From: an uncultured Porphyromonas sp.
GTDB taxonomy: Bacteria; Bacteroidota; Bacteroidia; Bacteroidales; Porphyromonadaceae
Length of the DNA stretch: 10,770 nt
Direction of reading: 5' to 3'
Assembly: GCA_900548415.1 (NCBI GenBank)
Contig: URKO01000017.1
Location: forward strand, 1-10,770
Shown here: positions 1 to 6,759 of the stretch, piece by piece
Layout: each line of letters opens with the position of its first letter
Numbering within the stretch: position 1 is the stretch's first letter
The notes under the pieces: generated by a model
Seen by the model: the letters and a program-made list of their open reading frames with translations, nothing else
Database searches by the model: none
What the model was told of the DNA's origin: nothing
Translations under genes and position numbers: made by a program

Positions 1-1488
1 AACAATGTAATGATCGTGCGCCATAAGCTCCTCTCGACCATGGTGGCTAGATGGCGTCAAGACCAATTGATTAAAACGATAGACCGGATCCCGCTGGAGC
101 TGAGTCCTCGTAAGAAGCGCAATGTGCTGGGACGTTGCTGCCCTCATAAGGAGCGTGCCGTATGGAAGTATAAGATGTTTCCTCTCCTAGGCTTTGATAT
201 GCAGGATGAGCAGGATGAGCTGACCCCGCTGTCTGAGTATGCTCACACGGCACTGCATCGGCCACAGCCGACGAAGGAGAATGTGCTCTGCGTCATCGAT
301 GAGGCCTGTACCTCGTGCGTACAGATCAACTATGAGGTGTCTAATCTCTGCCGTGGCTGTGTGAGCCGTGCCTGCTCGAGCAACTGCCCGAAGAGCTGTA
401 TCTCATTCAAGAAGAATGGTCAGGCACAGATCGATCACGATGTCTGCATCAGTTGCGGTCAGTGCCACAAGAACTGCCCCTATCATGCGATAGTCTACAT
501 ACCAGTGCCTTGCGAGGAGTCGTGCCCTGTGGGTGCCATCAGCAAGGATGAGGATGGTATCGAGCATATTGACGAGTCTAAGTGTATCTACTGTGGCTCT
601 TGTCTGAATGCTTGTCCTTTTGGAGCAATCTTTGAGATCTCGCAAGTTTTTGACGTACTGGGTGCCATAGAGCGTGGCGAGCAAGTTGTAGCTATCGTAG
701 CTCCTGCTATCCTAGGTCAGTTTAAGGCAACCCGTGAGCAGGTCTATGGTGCGATCAAGAAGATAGGCTTCCACGATGTCATCGAGGTGGCTCAGGGTGC
801 TATGGACACGGTAAGCCATGAGGGTAAGGAGCTGGTGGAGAAGATCGAGGCTGGGCAAGCCTTTATGACTACCTCGTGCTGTCCCTCCTTCTACGAGCTG
901 GTGGATAAGCATGCTCCTGGGCTCAAGCCTTTTGTCTCTAGCTCACACTCGCCGATGGTCTACACGGCAGAGCGCGCTCGCAAGCTTTACCCCGATAGCA
1001 AGATCGTCTTCTTCGGTCCCTGTGTGGCTAAGCGCAAGGAGATACAGCGTCCCAACGTGGATGTTGATATGGTGGTTACCTTTGAGGAGCTAGGCTCTAT
1101 CCTAGAGGGGCTGGATATAGACATCAACACGGCAGAGGGCTACAAGCCAACCGTCGAGTCAGTACGTGAGGCACACGCCTTCGCTCGTAATGGCGGTGTC
1201 AAGGATGCCGTCATCTCCTACCTGAGCAATACGGAGGAGTACAAGGACTTCGTAGGTCGTCTCACCGCTGAGGAGATCGCAGGACTGGACAAGAAGGCTG
1301 TTGCCAAGCTTAAAGCTTACGGCAAGCGTGGCAAGGCTGACACCCAGTTTGTCGAGGTGATGGCTTGTCTCGGTGGGTGCGTGACAGGACCAAGTGCCTT
1401 CAACGACGTACTCGCTGGTCGCCGCCAGCTACTCAAAGAGGTGGAGAAGATCGACCTCACCTATGCCAACTATAAAGAGAAGGAGTGA
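1..1488 (+). CDS. Monomeric [FeFe] hydrogenase, group B-like (5' end probably outside the window)
   Basis: Catalyses 2H+ + 2e- to H2 in the cytoplasm, probably fed by reduced ferredoxin. The frame is open to the left edge (Asn-Asn-Val before Met at base 10), with no room for a ribosome binding site, so the true start may lie upstream. Numbering from Met10 (492 aa): the N-terminal half has 18 cysteines between residues 94 and 202, including ferredoxin motifs C146/C149/C152/C156-Pro and C192/C195/C198/C202-Pro. The H-cluster domain carries TSCCPSF (288-294; C290 likely the proton-relay Cys, C291 a ligand), GPCVAKRKE (336-344; C338) and MACLGGC (451-457; C453, C457). Classical group A enzymes have TSCCPxW, MPCxxKxxE and a GGGQP tail after the last motif; here these are Phe, Gly and absent, which matches group B. 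By recalled alignment, E271, E274 and S314 correspond to the group A proton-relay residues. hydE follows with an overlap. Function is confident; the subgroup comes from motifs, not a tree. Confidence 0.93.
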   Translation, partial: NNVMIVRHKLLSTMVARWRQDQLIKTIDRIPLELSPRKKRNVLGRCCPHKERAVWKYKMFPLLGFDMQDEQDELTPLSEYAHTALHRPQPTKENVLCVIDEACTSCVQINYEVSNLCRGCVSRACSSNCPKSCISFKKNGQAQIDHDVCISCGQCHKNCPYHAIVYIPVPCEESCPVGAISKDEDGIEHIDESKCIYCGSCLNACPFGAIFEISQVFDVLGAIERGEQVVAIVAPAILGQFKATREQVYGAIKKIGFHDVIEVAQGAMDTVSHEGKELVEKIEAGQAFMTTSCCPSFYELVDKHAPGLKPFVSSSHSPMVYTAERARKLYPDSKIVFFGPCVAKRKEIQRPNVDVDMVVTFEELGSILEGLDIDINTAEGYKPTVESVREAHAFARNGGVKDAVISYLSNTEEYKDFVGRLTAEEIAGLDKKAVAKLKAYGKRGKADTQFVEVMACLGGCVTGPSAFNDVLAGRRQLLKEVEKIDLTYANYKEKE

Positions 1489-2512
1489 TACGCTGGACCA
1501 AGTAACAGCAGCCTCCATCCCTGAGCTGAAGGCTCTATTAGACAGTGACGACACGCACCTCGAGCATGAGCTTCAGGTGCGTGCCGAGGCTATTGCGGAG
1601 CAGCATTTCGGACGGAGGATCTACCTGCGAGGTCTTATCGAGATCTCAAACATCTGTCGCAACGACTGCTACTACTGTGGCATACGCTCTACCAATGAGC
1701 ATGTCACCCGCTATCGGCTTACTGCCGACGAGGTGATGTCGGCCTGTGCGAGAGGATACGAGATAGGCTTTCGGACCTTCGTACTACAGGGTGGCGAGGA
1801 TCTCTATTGGCGAGGTGAGCGTCTGCTCTCGCTCGTGCGCCACATTCGCTCTAGCTATCCAGAGTGTGCCATCACGCTCTCACTCGGAGAGATGGAGTAT
1901 GAGGAGTACGATGCCCTCTTTCGCGCTGGTGCCAACCGCTACCTGCTGCGTCACGAGACTTACGACAAGGCGCATTACCAAAGCTTGCACCCCAGCACGA
2001 TGGCGCAGGAGCATCGACTACAAGCCCTTCGGGACCTCAAGCAGATCGGCTATCAAGTGGGGACGGGTATCATGGTCGGTTCGCCAGGGCAGACTACGGC
2101 ACACTTAGCGCAAGACTTAGACTTCATCCGTAGGCTGCAGCCGGAGATGATAGGCGTTGGCCCTTTCATCCCTCATGAAGACACGCCTCTAGGGACCTAC
2201 CCTGCGGGGAGCCTGTCGATGACGCTTCGCTTCCTCGCCCTCTGTCGGCTCCTCAATCCACGGGCACTGATCCCCGCCACGACAGCTGTTGCCACACTCC
2301 ACCCCGAGGGACGACTAGCCGCCATACGATCAGGATGTAATGTGGTGATGCCCAATCTATCACCATTAAACCATAGAGCAGATTACGCTCTCTATAACAA
2401 CAAAGCCTACTCAGGCTCTGAGGCTGCCGAGGGTGTCGCCCTCCTACGGGCACAGCTTGACACGATAGGTTACCAAATAGACTGGGGGCGTGGAGACGCT
2501 TCCACTAGCTAA
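1463..2512 (+). CDS. hydE: [FeFe] hydrogenase H-cluster maturase HydE (radical SAM)
   Basis: Radical SAM enzyme of H-cluster assembly, acting on the HydG-derived iron synthon on the way to the dithiolate-bridged diiron site. From ATG 1463 the protein is 349 aa, the usual HydE length. It shows the radical SAM CxxxCxxC motif at C65, C69 and C72, a GGED SAM-binding segment at 110-113, and a TIM-barrel pattern to about residue 310. There is no cysteine after C292, so the optional second Fe-S cluster of some HydE proteins is absent. Start choice: the frame is open further upstream to an ATG at 1394, but homology begins only around residue 10-20 of the short form. ATG 1463 overlaps the hydrogenase by 26 nt. 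An AAGGAG at 1481-1486 sits 6 nt before an in-frame CTG at 1493, which could be the real start. hydG follows 12 nt downstream. Confidence 0.93.
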   Translation: MPTIKRRSDTLDQVTAASIPELKALLDSDDTHLEHELQVRAEAIAEQHFGRRIYLRGLIEISNICRNDCYYCGIRSTNEHVTRYRLTADEVMSACARGYEIGFRTFVLQGGEDLYWRGERLLSLVRHIRSSYPECAITLSLGEMEYEEYDALFRAGANRYLLRHETYDKAHYQSLHPSTMAQEHRLQALRDLKQIGYQVGTGIMVGSPGQTTAHLAQDLDFIRRLQPEMIGVGPFIPHEDTPLGTYPAGSLSMTLRFLALCRLLNPRALIPATTAVATLHPEGRLAAIRSGCNVVMPNLSPLNHRADYALYNNKAYSGSEAAEGVALLRAQLDTIGYQIDWGRGDASTS

Positions 2513-2524
2513 GAATGTGAATGT

Positions 2525-3943
2525 ATGAGTTACAATAAGCAATCGCACGATGCCTGTGACTTCATCAATCATGATGAAATCATCGACACCCTCCGCTATG
2601 CGGAGCAATACAAAGATGATGAGAAGGTGATCTCTGACATCCTACGCAAGGCTGCGGAGATGCATGGACTAGATCACCGAGAGGCTGCCGTACTCCTCCT
2701 CGCCGAGGATCCTGCGACACGACAACGAGTGGCACAACTGGCCGAGCAGATCAAGCTACGCTTCTATGGTAAGCGCATCGTACTCTTTGCTCCGCTCTAC
2801 CTCTCTAACTATTGTATCAACGGCTGCGTCTACTGTCCTTACCACGCTAAGAACCGCACCATTCCTCGCCACAAGCTGACTCAGGAGCAGATACGGCAGG
2901 AGGTGATCGCCCTGCAAGACATGGGACACAAGCGTCTCGCTCTCGAGGCGGGCGAAGACCCACGCAACAACCCGATCGAGTATATCCTTGAGTCGATCCA
3001 GACGATTTACTCAATACATCATAAGAATGGGGCTATTCGTCGTGTCAATGTCAACATTGCCGCAACCACTGTCGAGGAGTATCGTATGCTCCACGAGGCG
3101 GGCATCGGTACCTACATCCTCTTTCAGGAAACTTACCACAAGGAGCACTACGAGGAGCTACACCCGAGAGGTCCTAAGAGCGACTACGCCTATCATACCG
3201 AGTCGATGGATAGAGCGATGCAGGGGGGCATTGACGATGTGGGACTGGGTGTGCTCTTTGGCTTGAGTACCTATCGCTATGACTTCGTCGGACTGATGAT
3301 GCATGCGGAGCATCTGGAGTCAACCTTTGGCGTAGGACCTCACACGATCAGCGTGCCACGCATCTGCCCAGCCGACGACATCTCGCTCGACTCCTTCCCC
3401 GAGGCAATTCCCGATGATACCTTCCTCCATATTATAGCGGTGGCCCGACTGGCGGTACCCTACACCGGTATCATCGTCTCGACCCGCGAGCGTGAGGCAG
3501 TACGCCAGCGAGCACTCCACGTAGGCGTGTCGCAGATCAGCGGTGGCTCCCGCACCTCCGTGGGAGGCTATGCACAGACGACAGAGGCCGCCCACTCAGA
3601 GCAGTTTGAGGTGAGCGATCCACGCACGCTCGACGAGGTGGTCTACTGGCTCCTCCAGCAGGGACACATACCGAGCTTCTGCACCGCTTGCTATCGCGAG
3701 GGACGTACTGGCGATCGCTTCATGTCGCTCTGCAAGAGTGGTCAGATATCCAACTGTTGCGGGCCTAATGCCCTGCTCACGCTGCAGGAGTACCTAGAGG
3801 ATTACGCCTCACCTACGACCCGTGAATTGGGACTAGAGATGATCTCGCAGCAACTCCCCACGATTCCCAACGAGCGAGTCCGAGCCATCGCGCAGCAACG
3901 TCTCCAGCAGATCAAGGCGGGAGAGCGCGACTTCCGCTTTTAA
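2525..3943 (+). CDS. hydG: [FeFe] hydrogenase H-cluster maturase HydG (radical SAM tyrosine lyase)
   Basis: Cleaves tyrosine to p-cresol and dehydroglycine, which supplies the CO and CN ligands of the H-cluster and yields an Fe(CO)2(CN) synthon. The protein has 472 aa, typical for the family. The radical SAM cluster motif CxxxCxxC is at C97, C101 and C104 (CINGCVYC), followed by a SAM-binding AGED segment at 142-145. The C-terminal domain has the diagnostic CxxC-x22-C set at C386, C389 and C412, which binds the auxiliary cluster with the dangler iron. That set separates HydG from its relative ThiH. The start at 2525 lies 12 nt after the hydE stop, with no clear Shine-Dalgarno, which is normal in Bacteroidota. 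hydF starts 12 nt after its stop. Every catalytic landmark I can check is present. Confidence 0.96.
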   Translation: MSYNKQSHDACDFINHDEIIDTLRYAEQYKDDEKVISDILRKAAEMHGLDHREAAVLLLAEDPATRQRVAQLAEQIKLRFYGKRIVLFAPLYLSNYCINGCVYCPYHAKNRTIPRHKLTQEQIRQEVIALQDMGHKRLALEAGEDPRNNPIEYILESIQTIYSIHHKNGAIRRVNVNIAATTVEEYRMLHEAGIGTYILFQETYHKEHYEELHPRGPKSDYAYHTESMDRAMQGGIDDVGLGVLFGLSTYRYDFVGLMMHAEHLESTFGVGPHTISVPRICPADDISLDSFPEAIPDDTFLHIIAVARLAVPYTGIIVSTREREAVRQRALHVGVSQISGGSRTSVGGYAQTTEAAHSEQFEVSDPRTLDEVVYWLLQQGHIPSFCTACYREGRTGDRFMSLCKSGQISNCCGPNALLTLQEYLEDYASPTTRELGLEMISQQLPTIPNERVRAIAQQRLQQIKAGERDFRF

Positions 3944-3955
3944 TGAATAAAGGAT

Positions 3956-5155
3956 ATGACTCCAAGGGAAAAAGGCACCAGCGAACGTAAGCGACTCCTC
4001 CTCGTAGGGCAGGTCAATAGTGGCAAGTCTACGCTCTTCAACCGCTTGCTACGACAAGAGCGGTCGCTCGTGTCTGACCAAGCTGGCACCACGACCGACA
4101 GCGTGGAGAAGCTCTTCGAGCTACCTAGCGTAGGACCCGTCCTATTGGTCGACACCCCAGGACTGGCCGACGACACCCCTCTCGGAGCCGAGCGACAGCG
4201 GGTCACGCAGCAAGCACTGCGCTCTGCCGATCTAGTCCTCTACCTACTCAGCCGTGAGGAGTCTCTCGACACTCCGATCATAACCACTTTGCGAGAGGCT
4301 AATGTGCCGACGCTTCCGATCATTGCTCGTGCCGATCTGCTAGAGCAAAGCTCTTGGCTAGAGCGACAAGAGGAGATTATTCGAAGCTTCGGCCATGCCC
4401 CGCTCACGCTTCGTCAGGACGATGACGAGAGCCTCGGCACCCTACTGGAGACGATCAAGCGGACGCTACGCAACGAATCCGAGCCAGAACCTTCACTCCT
4501 AGGCAATCTCTGCGAAACGGGCGATCTCGTACTCCTCGTGATGCCACAAGATAGCGCAGCGCCCGCAGGACGACTGATCTTGCCACAGGTACAGACCATT
4601 CGTGCGCTGCTAGACAGAGGTTGCCATGCGCTATGCGTCACACCAGAGCAGCTCCCCGCAGCCCTATCACAGCTGGCAGCTCCGCCTCAGCTCATCATCA
4701 CCGACTCGCAAGTCTTCGCCACGGTCGAGCCTCTAGTCCCCGAGGGTTGTCGGCTCACCTCTTTCTCCATCCTCATGAGTGCCCAGCGTGGCGACCTCGA
4801 GCGACTGGTCGCAGGGGCTAATGCCATTGGTCGGCTCACACCCTCCAGCCGTCTGCTCATAGCGGAGGCTTGCACCCACGCTCCCGAGGGCGAAGATATC
4901 GGCACCGTCAAGCTTCCCCGCCTCCTACGCAAGCGCATCGGTGAGGAGCTTACTATAGAGCATGTGTCGGGTAGAGACTTTCCCGAGGATCTCACGCCCT
5001 ACGACCTCGTCATCCACTGCGGTGCTTGCATGTTCAACCGACGCATGCTCGTCGCCCGCCAAGACCTCGCCACAGCTCAGCAAGTTCCGATGACCAACTA
5101 CGGGCTGGCGATAGCCTACCTCACTGGCATCCTCGACAAAGTGACCCTCCCGTAG
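3956..5155 (+). CDS. hydF: [FeFe] hydrogenase H-cluster maturation GTPase HydF
   Basis: Scaffold and carrier that receives the HydE/HydG products and transfers the [2Fe] subcluster to the apo-hydrogenase. The protein has 399 aa. An N-terminal TrmE/Era-like GTPase domain (about 10-175) has a P-loop GQVNSGKS at 18-25, a T-rich switch I near 45-47 and DTPG at 66-69. The usual NKxD guanine-specificity motif appears as ARAD (124-127), a departure from standard GTPases. A middle dimerisation domain follows. The C-terminal cluster-binding domain has CxH (C306, H308), then 45 residues, then HCxxC (H354, C355, C358), which is the HydF signature with normal spacing. It starts 12 nt after hydG and ends the likely hydrogenase operon. 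I see no clear intrinsic terminator after it. Confidence 0.95.
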   Translation: MTPREKGTSERKRLLLVGQVNSGKSTLFNRLLRQERSLVSDQAGTTTDSVEKLFELPSVGPVLLVDTPGLADDTPLGAERQRVTQQALRSADLVLYLLSREESLDTPIITTLREANVPTLPIIARADLLEQSSWLERQEEIIRSFGHAPLTLRQDDDESLGTLLETIKRTLRNESEPEPSLLGNLCETGDLVLLVMPQDSAAPAGRLILPQVQTIRALLDRGCHALCVTPEQLPAALSQLAAPPQLIITDSQVFATVEPLVPEGCRLTSFSILMSAQRGDLERLVAGANAIGRLTPSSRLLIAEACTHAPEGEDIGTVKLPRLLRKRIGEELTIEHVSGRDFPEDLTPYDLVIHCGACMFNRRMLVARQDLATAQQVPMTNYGLAIAYLTGILDKVTLP

Positions 5156-5178
5156 TGGACGCTCATCAGTTGTGGCGG

Positions 5179-5208
5179 TCGCTCGTAGGTAGCAAATTAG
5201 TATCTTTG
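5179..5208 (+). promoter_or_regulatory. Bacteroidota-type promoter for the glycosyltransferase gene
   Basis: TATCTTTG at 5201-5208 fits the TAnnTTTG -7 element of the Bacteroidota primary sigma factor. A TCG at 5179-5181, exactly 19 nt upstream, is one mismatch from the -33 TTG core. Transcription would start near 5213-5216 and leave a leader of about 20 nt before the ATG at 5234. The site lies in the 78-nt gap after hydF, so it would make the following genes independent of the hydrogenase operon. This is motif evidence only. Confidence 0.6.
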
Positions 5209-5233
5209 TGCAATAGTACTACAAGTAGACCTC

Positions 5234-6226
5234 ATGACTGATTCCAACTCTCTCGAAACGACCGCCACGGAGTGTCCCGACATCTCGGTGGTCATCCCTC
5301 TGCTCAACGAGGCTGAGAGCCTCCCCGAGCTCTACGAGCGCATCGTAGCTCACACCGCTGATGTGGGGCTGAGCTACGAGATCATCTTCGTCGACGATGG
5401 CAGTAGTGACGACTCGTGGGCGGTGATCGAGCAATTGGCGGCACACGATAAGGCGGTACATGGTATCAAGTTTCGTCGAAACTACGGCAAGTCGCCTGCG
5501 CTACAATGTGGCTTCGCTAAGGCTCAGGGACGGGTGGTCTTCACGATGGATGCCGACCTGCAAGACGCTCCCGAGGAGATCGGCGGGATGTACAATATGA
5601 TCGTCCATGAGGGGTACGACCTCGTGAGCGGGTGGAAGAAGAAACGCTACGATCCGCTCTCCAAGACGATCCCCACCAAGCTCTTTAATGCGACCGCAAG
5701 GCGCGTCTCAGGAATCAAGAACCTGCACGACTTCAACTGCGGGCTCAAGGCATACCGAGCAGAGGTGGTGCATAGCATCGAGCTGTACAACGATATGCAC
5801 CGCTACATCCCTTATTTGGCAAAGAACGCAGGCTTCGCCAAAATTGGCGAGCAGGTGGTACACCACGCACCTCGTAAGTATGGACACTCGAAGTTTGGAC
5901 TAGACCGCTTCTTCAATGGCTATCTCGATCTCCTGACGCTATGGTTCACCCATCGCTTCGGACGCAAGCCGATGCACTTCTTCGGGTTCTGGGGGTCGCT
6001 CATGTTTCTCGTTGGCTTCATAGCACTCATCGTGGTCCTCTCGGTCAAGCTCTCTGCACTCATCAGTGGCACCCCCGCACCGCTCGTGACAGATCGAGTC
6101 TACTTCTACATCTCCCTGGCAGCGATGATCATCGGCGTGCAACTCTTCTGTGCAGGCTTCATCGGAGAGATGATCACACGCCGTGATCCCAATCGTGACA
6201 TCTATAATATAGAAACAGAACTATGA
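5234..6226 (+). CDS. Family 2 glycosyltransferase, GtrB/DPMS-like, with two C-terminal TM helices
   Basis: Inverting GT-A glycosyltransferase, likely moving a sugar from a nucleotide donor to a polyprenyl-phosphate or other membrane acceptor at the inner face of the cytoplasmic membrane. The protein has 330 aa. The catalytic domain (about 15-240) has a VIPLLNE start, VDDGSSD at 53-59 (nucleotide binding), DADLQD at 106-111 containing the metal-binding DxD, and an R-x-YG-x-SK segment at 214-220 typical of dolichyl-phosphate mannose synthase-like and GtrB-like proteins. Two membrane helices follow, at about 247-274 and 288-312, with a short polar tail. The start suits the promoter about 25 nt upstream. 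The stop overlaps the next gene by 4 nt (ATGA), which suggests translational coupling. Donor sugar and acceptor cannot be read from the sequence. A role in envelope glycolipid or polysaccharide assembly is inferred, helped by the Wzz-like gene nearby. Confidence 0.88.
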   Translation: MTDSNSLETTATECPDISVVIPLLNEAESLPELYERIVAHTADVGLSYEIIFVDDGSSDDSWAVIEQLAAHDKAVHGIKFRRNYGKSPALQCGFAKAQGRVVFTMDADLQDAPEEIGGMYNMIVHEGYDLVSGWKKKRYDPLSKTIPTKLFNATARRVSGIKNLHDFNCGLKAYRAEVVHSIELYNDMHRYIPYLAKNAGFAKIGEQVVHHAPRKYGHSKFGLDRFFNGYLDLLTLWFTHRFGRKPMHFFGFWGSLMFLVGFIALIVVLSVKLSALISGTPAPLVTDRVYFYISLAAMIIGVQLFCAGFIGEMITRRDPNRDIYNIETEL

Positions 6227-6744
6227 CTAAGACTTTCGACCAAATCATATCAACACGGCGTACGGTGCGCCACTTTGATGCGACCAAGCCGATGACTCGT
6301 GCTGAGCTCATGCCGATCCTGGAGGCTGGGCGACTAGCTCCCTCGGCAAAGAACTTTCAGCCCCTCCGCTTCGTCGTCGTACTCTCTGAGGAGGAGCGCA
6401 CGAAGCTCCACGCCATCAGTCAGCAGCCTTGGTTTTATCACGCTCCGAGCTATATCGTTATCATCGGCGATCACGACAAGGCGTGGCAGCGTCCGCACTG
6501 TGACCTCACTTATGTAGACACCTCGATAGCACTGACACACATGCTCCTCAAGGCGGAGGATATGGGCCTAGGTGCTACGACCGTGGCAGCCTTCGACCAG
6601 GAGATATGCCGTGAGCTACTCCAGATACCTGAGCATGAGGAGCCGATACTCATCTTAGCGGTGGGGCATCCCGACCCAGCCTTTGCCGGCAAAGAGGGCA
6701 ATCCACGTCGCAAGACGATGGAGGAGCTGGTCACCTTCATCTAA
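6223..6744 (+). CDS. Nitroreductase-family flavoprotein
   Basis: Small FMN-dependent oxidoreductase of the nitroreductase superfamily, expected to be a cytoplasmic dimer using NAD(P)H or another donor. The protein has 173 aa, the short form common in anaerobes. Fold markers are an N-terminal S-TRR-TVR-x-F segment with R12/R13 (FMN phosphate contacts), APSAKNFQP at 39-47 (isoalloxazine binding), GLGAT at 115-119, and a C-terminal AVGHP turn at 146-150 followed by an NPRRK-type phosphate-binding segment at 160-164. The start is fixed by the ATGA overlap with the glycosyltransferase stop. apbE-like lipoprotein follows after 15 nt, probably on the same transcript. The physiological substrate is unknown; nitro compounds are only a family default, and quinone or enone reduction is equally possible. 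Confidence 0.9.
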   Translation: MTKTFDQIISTRRTVRHFDATKPMTRAELMPILEAGRLAPSAKNFQPLRFVVVLSEEERTKLHAISQQPWFYHAPSYIVIIGDHDKAWQRPHCDLTYVDTSIALTHMLLKAEDMGLGATTVAAFDQEICRELLQIPEHEEPILILAVGHPDPAFAGKEGNPRRKTMEELVTFI

Positions 6745-6759
6745 GCTTATCGCATCGCC

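Noticed and set aside
403..684. Minus-strand open frame opposite the hydrogenase ferredoxin region
   Set aside because: It is a shadow of a strongly supported gene; the translation has no recognisable domain and no promoter of its own.
1394..1462. Longer hydE form starting at ATG 1394
   Set aside because: The extra 23 residues lie inside the hydrogenase gene over its C-terminal coding region, show no HydE-like sequence, and would make a 92-nt overlap.
2988..3266. Plus-strand 92-codon frame inside hydG
   Set aside because: An out-of-frame shadow of hydG, with a Ser/Arg/Thr-biased composition and no domain.
4687..4995. Minus-strand 102-codon open frame opposite hydF
   Set aside because: Ser/Arg-rich low-information translation typical of antisense frames in GC-rich genes; hydF is clearly the real gene.
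5156..5200. Search for an intrinsic terminator after hydF
   Set aside because: No stem of useful length followed by a T-tract is visible, so the end of the hydrogenase transcript is left undefined.
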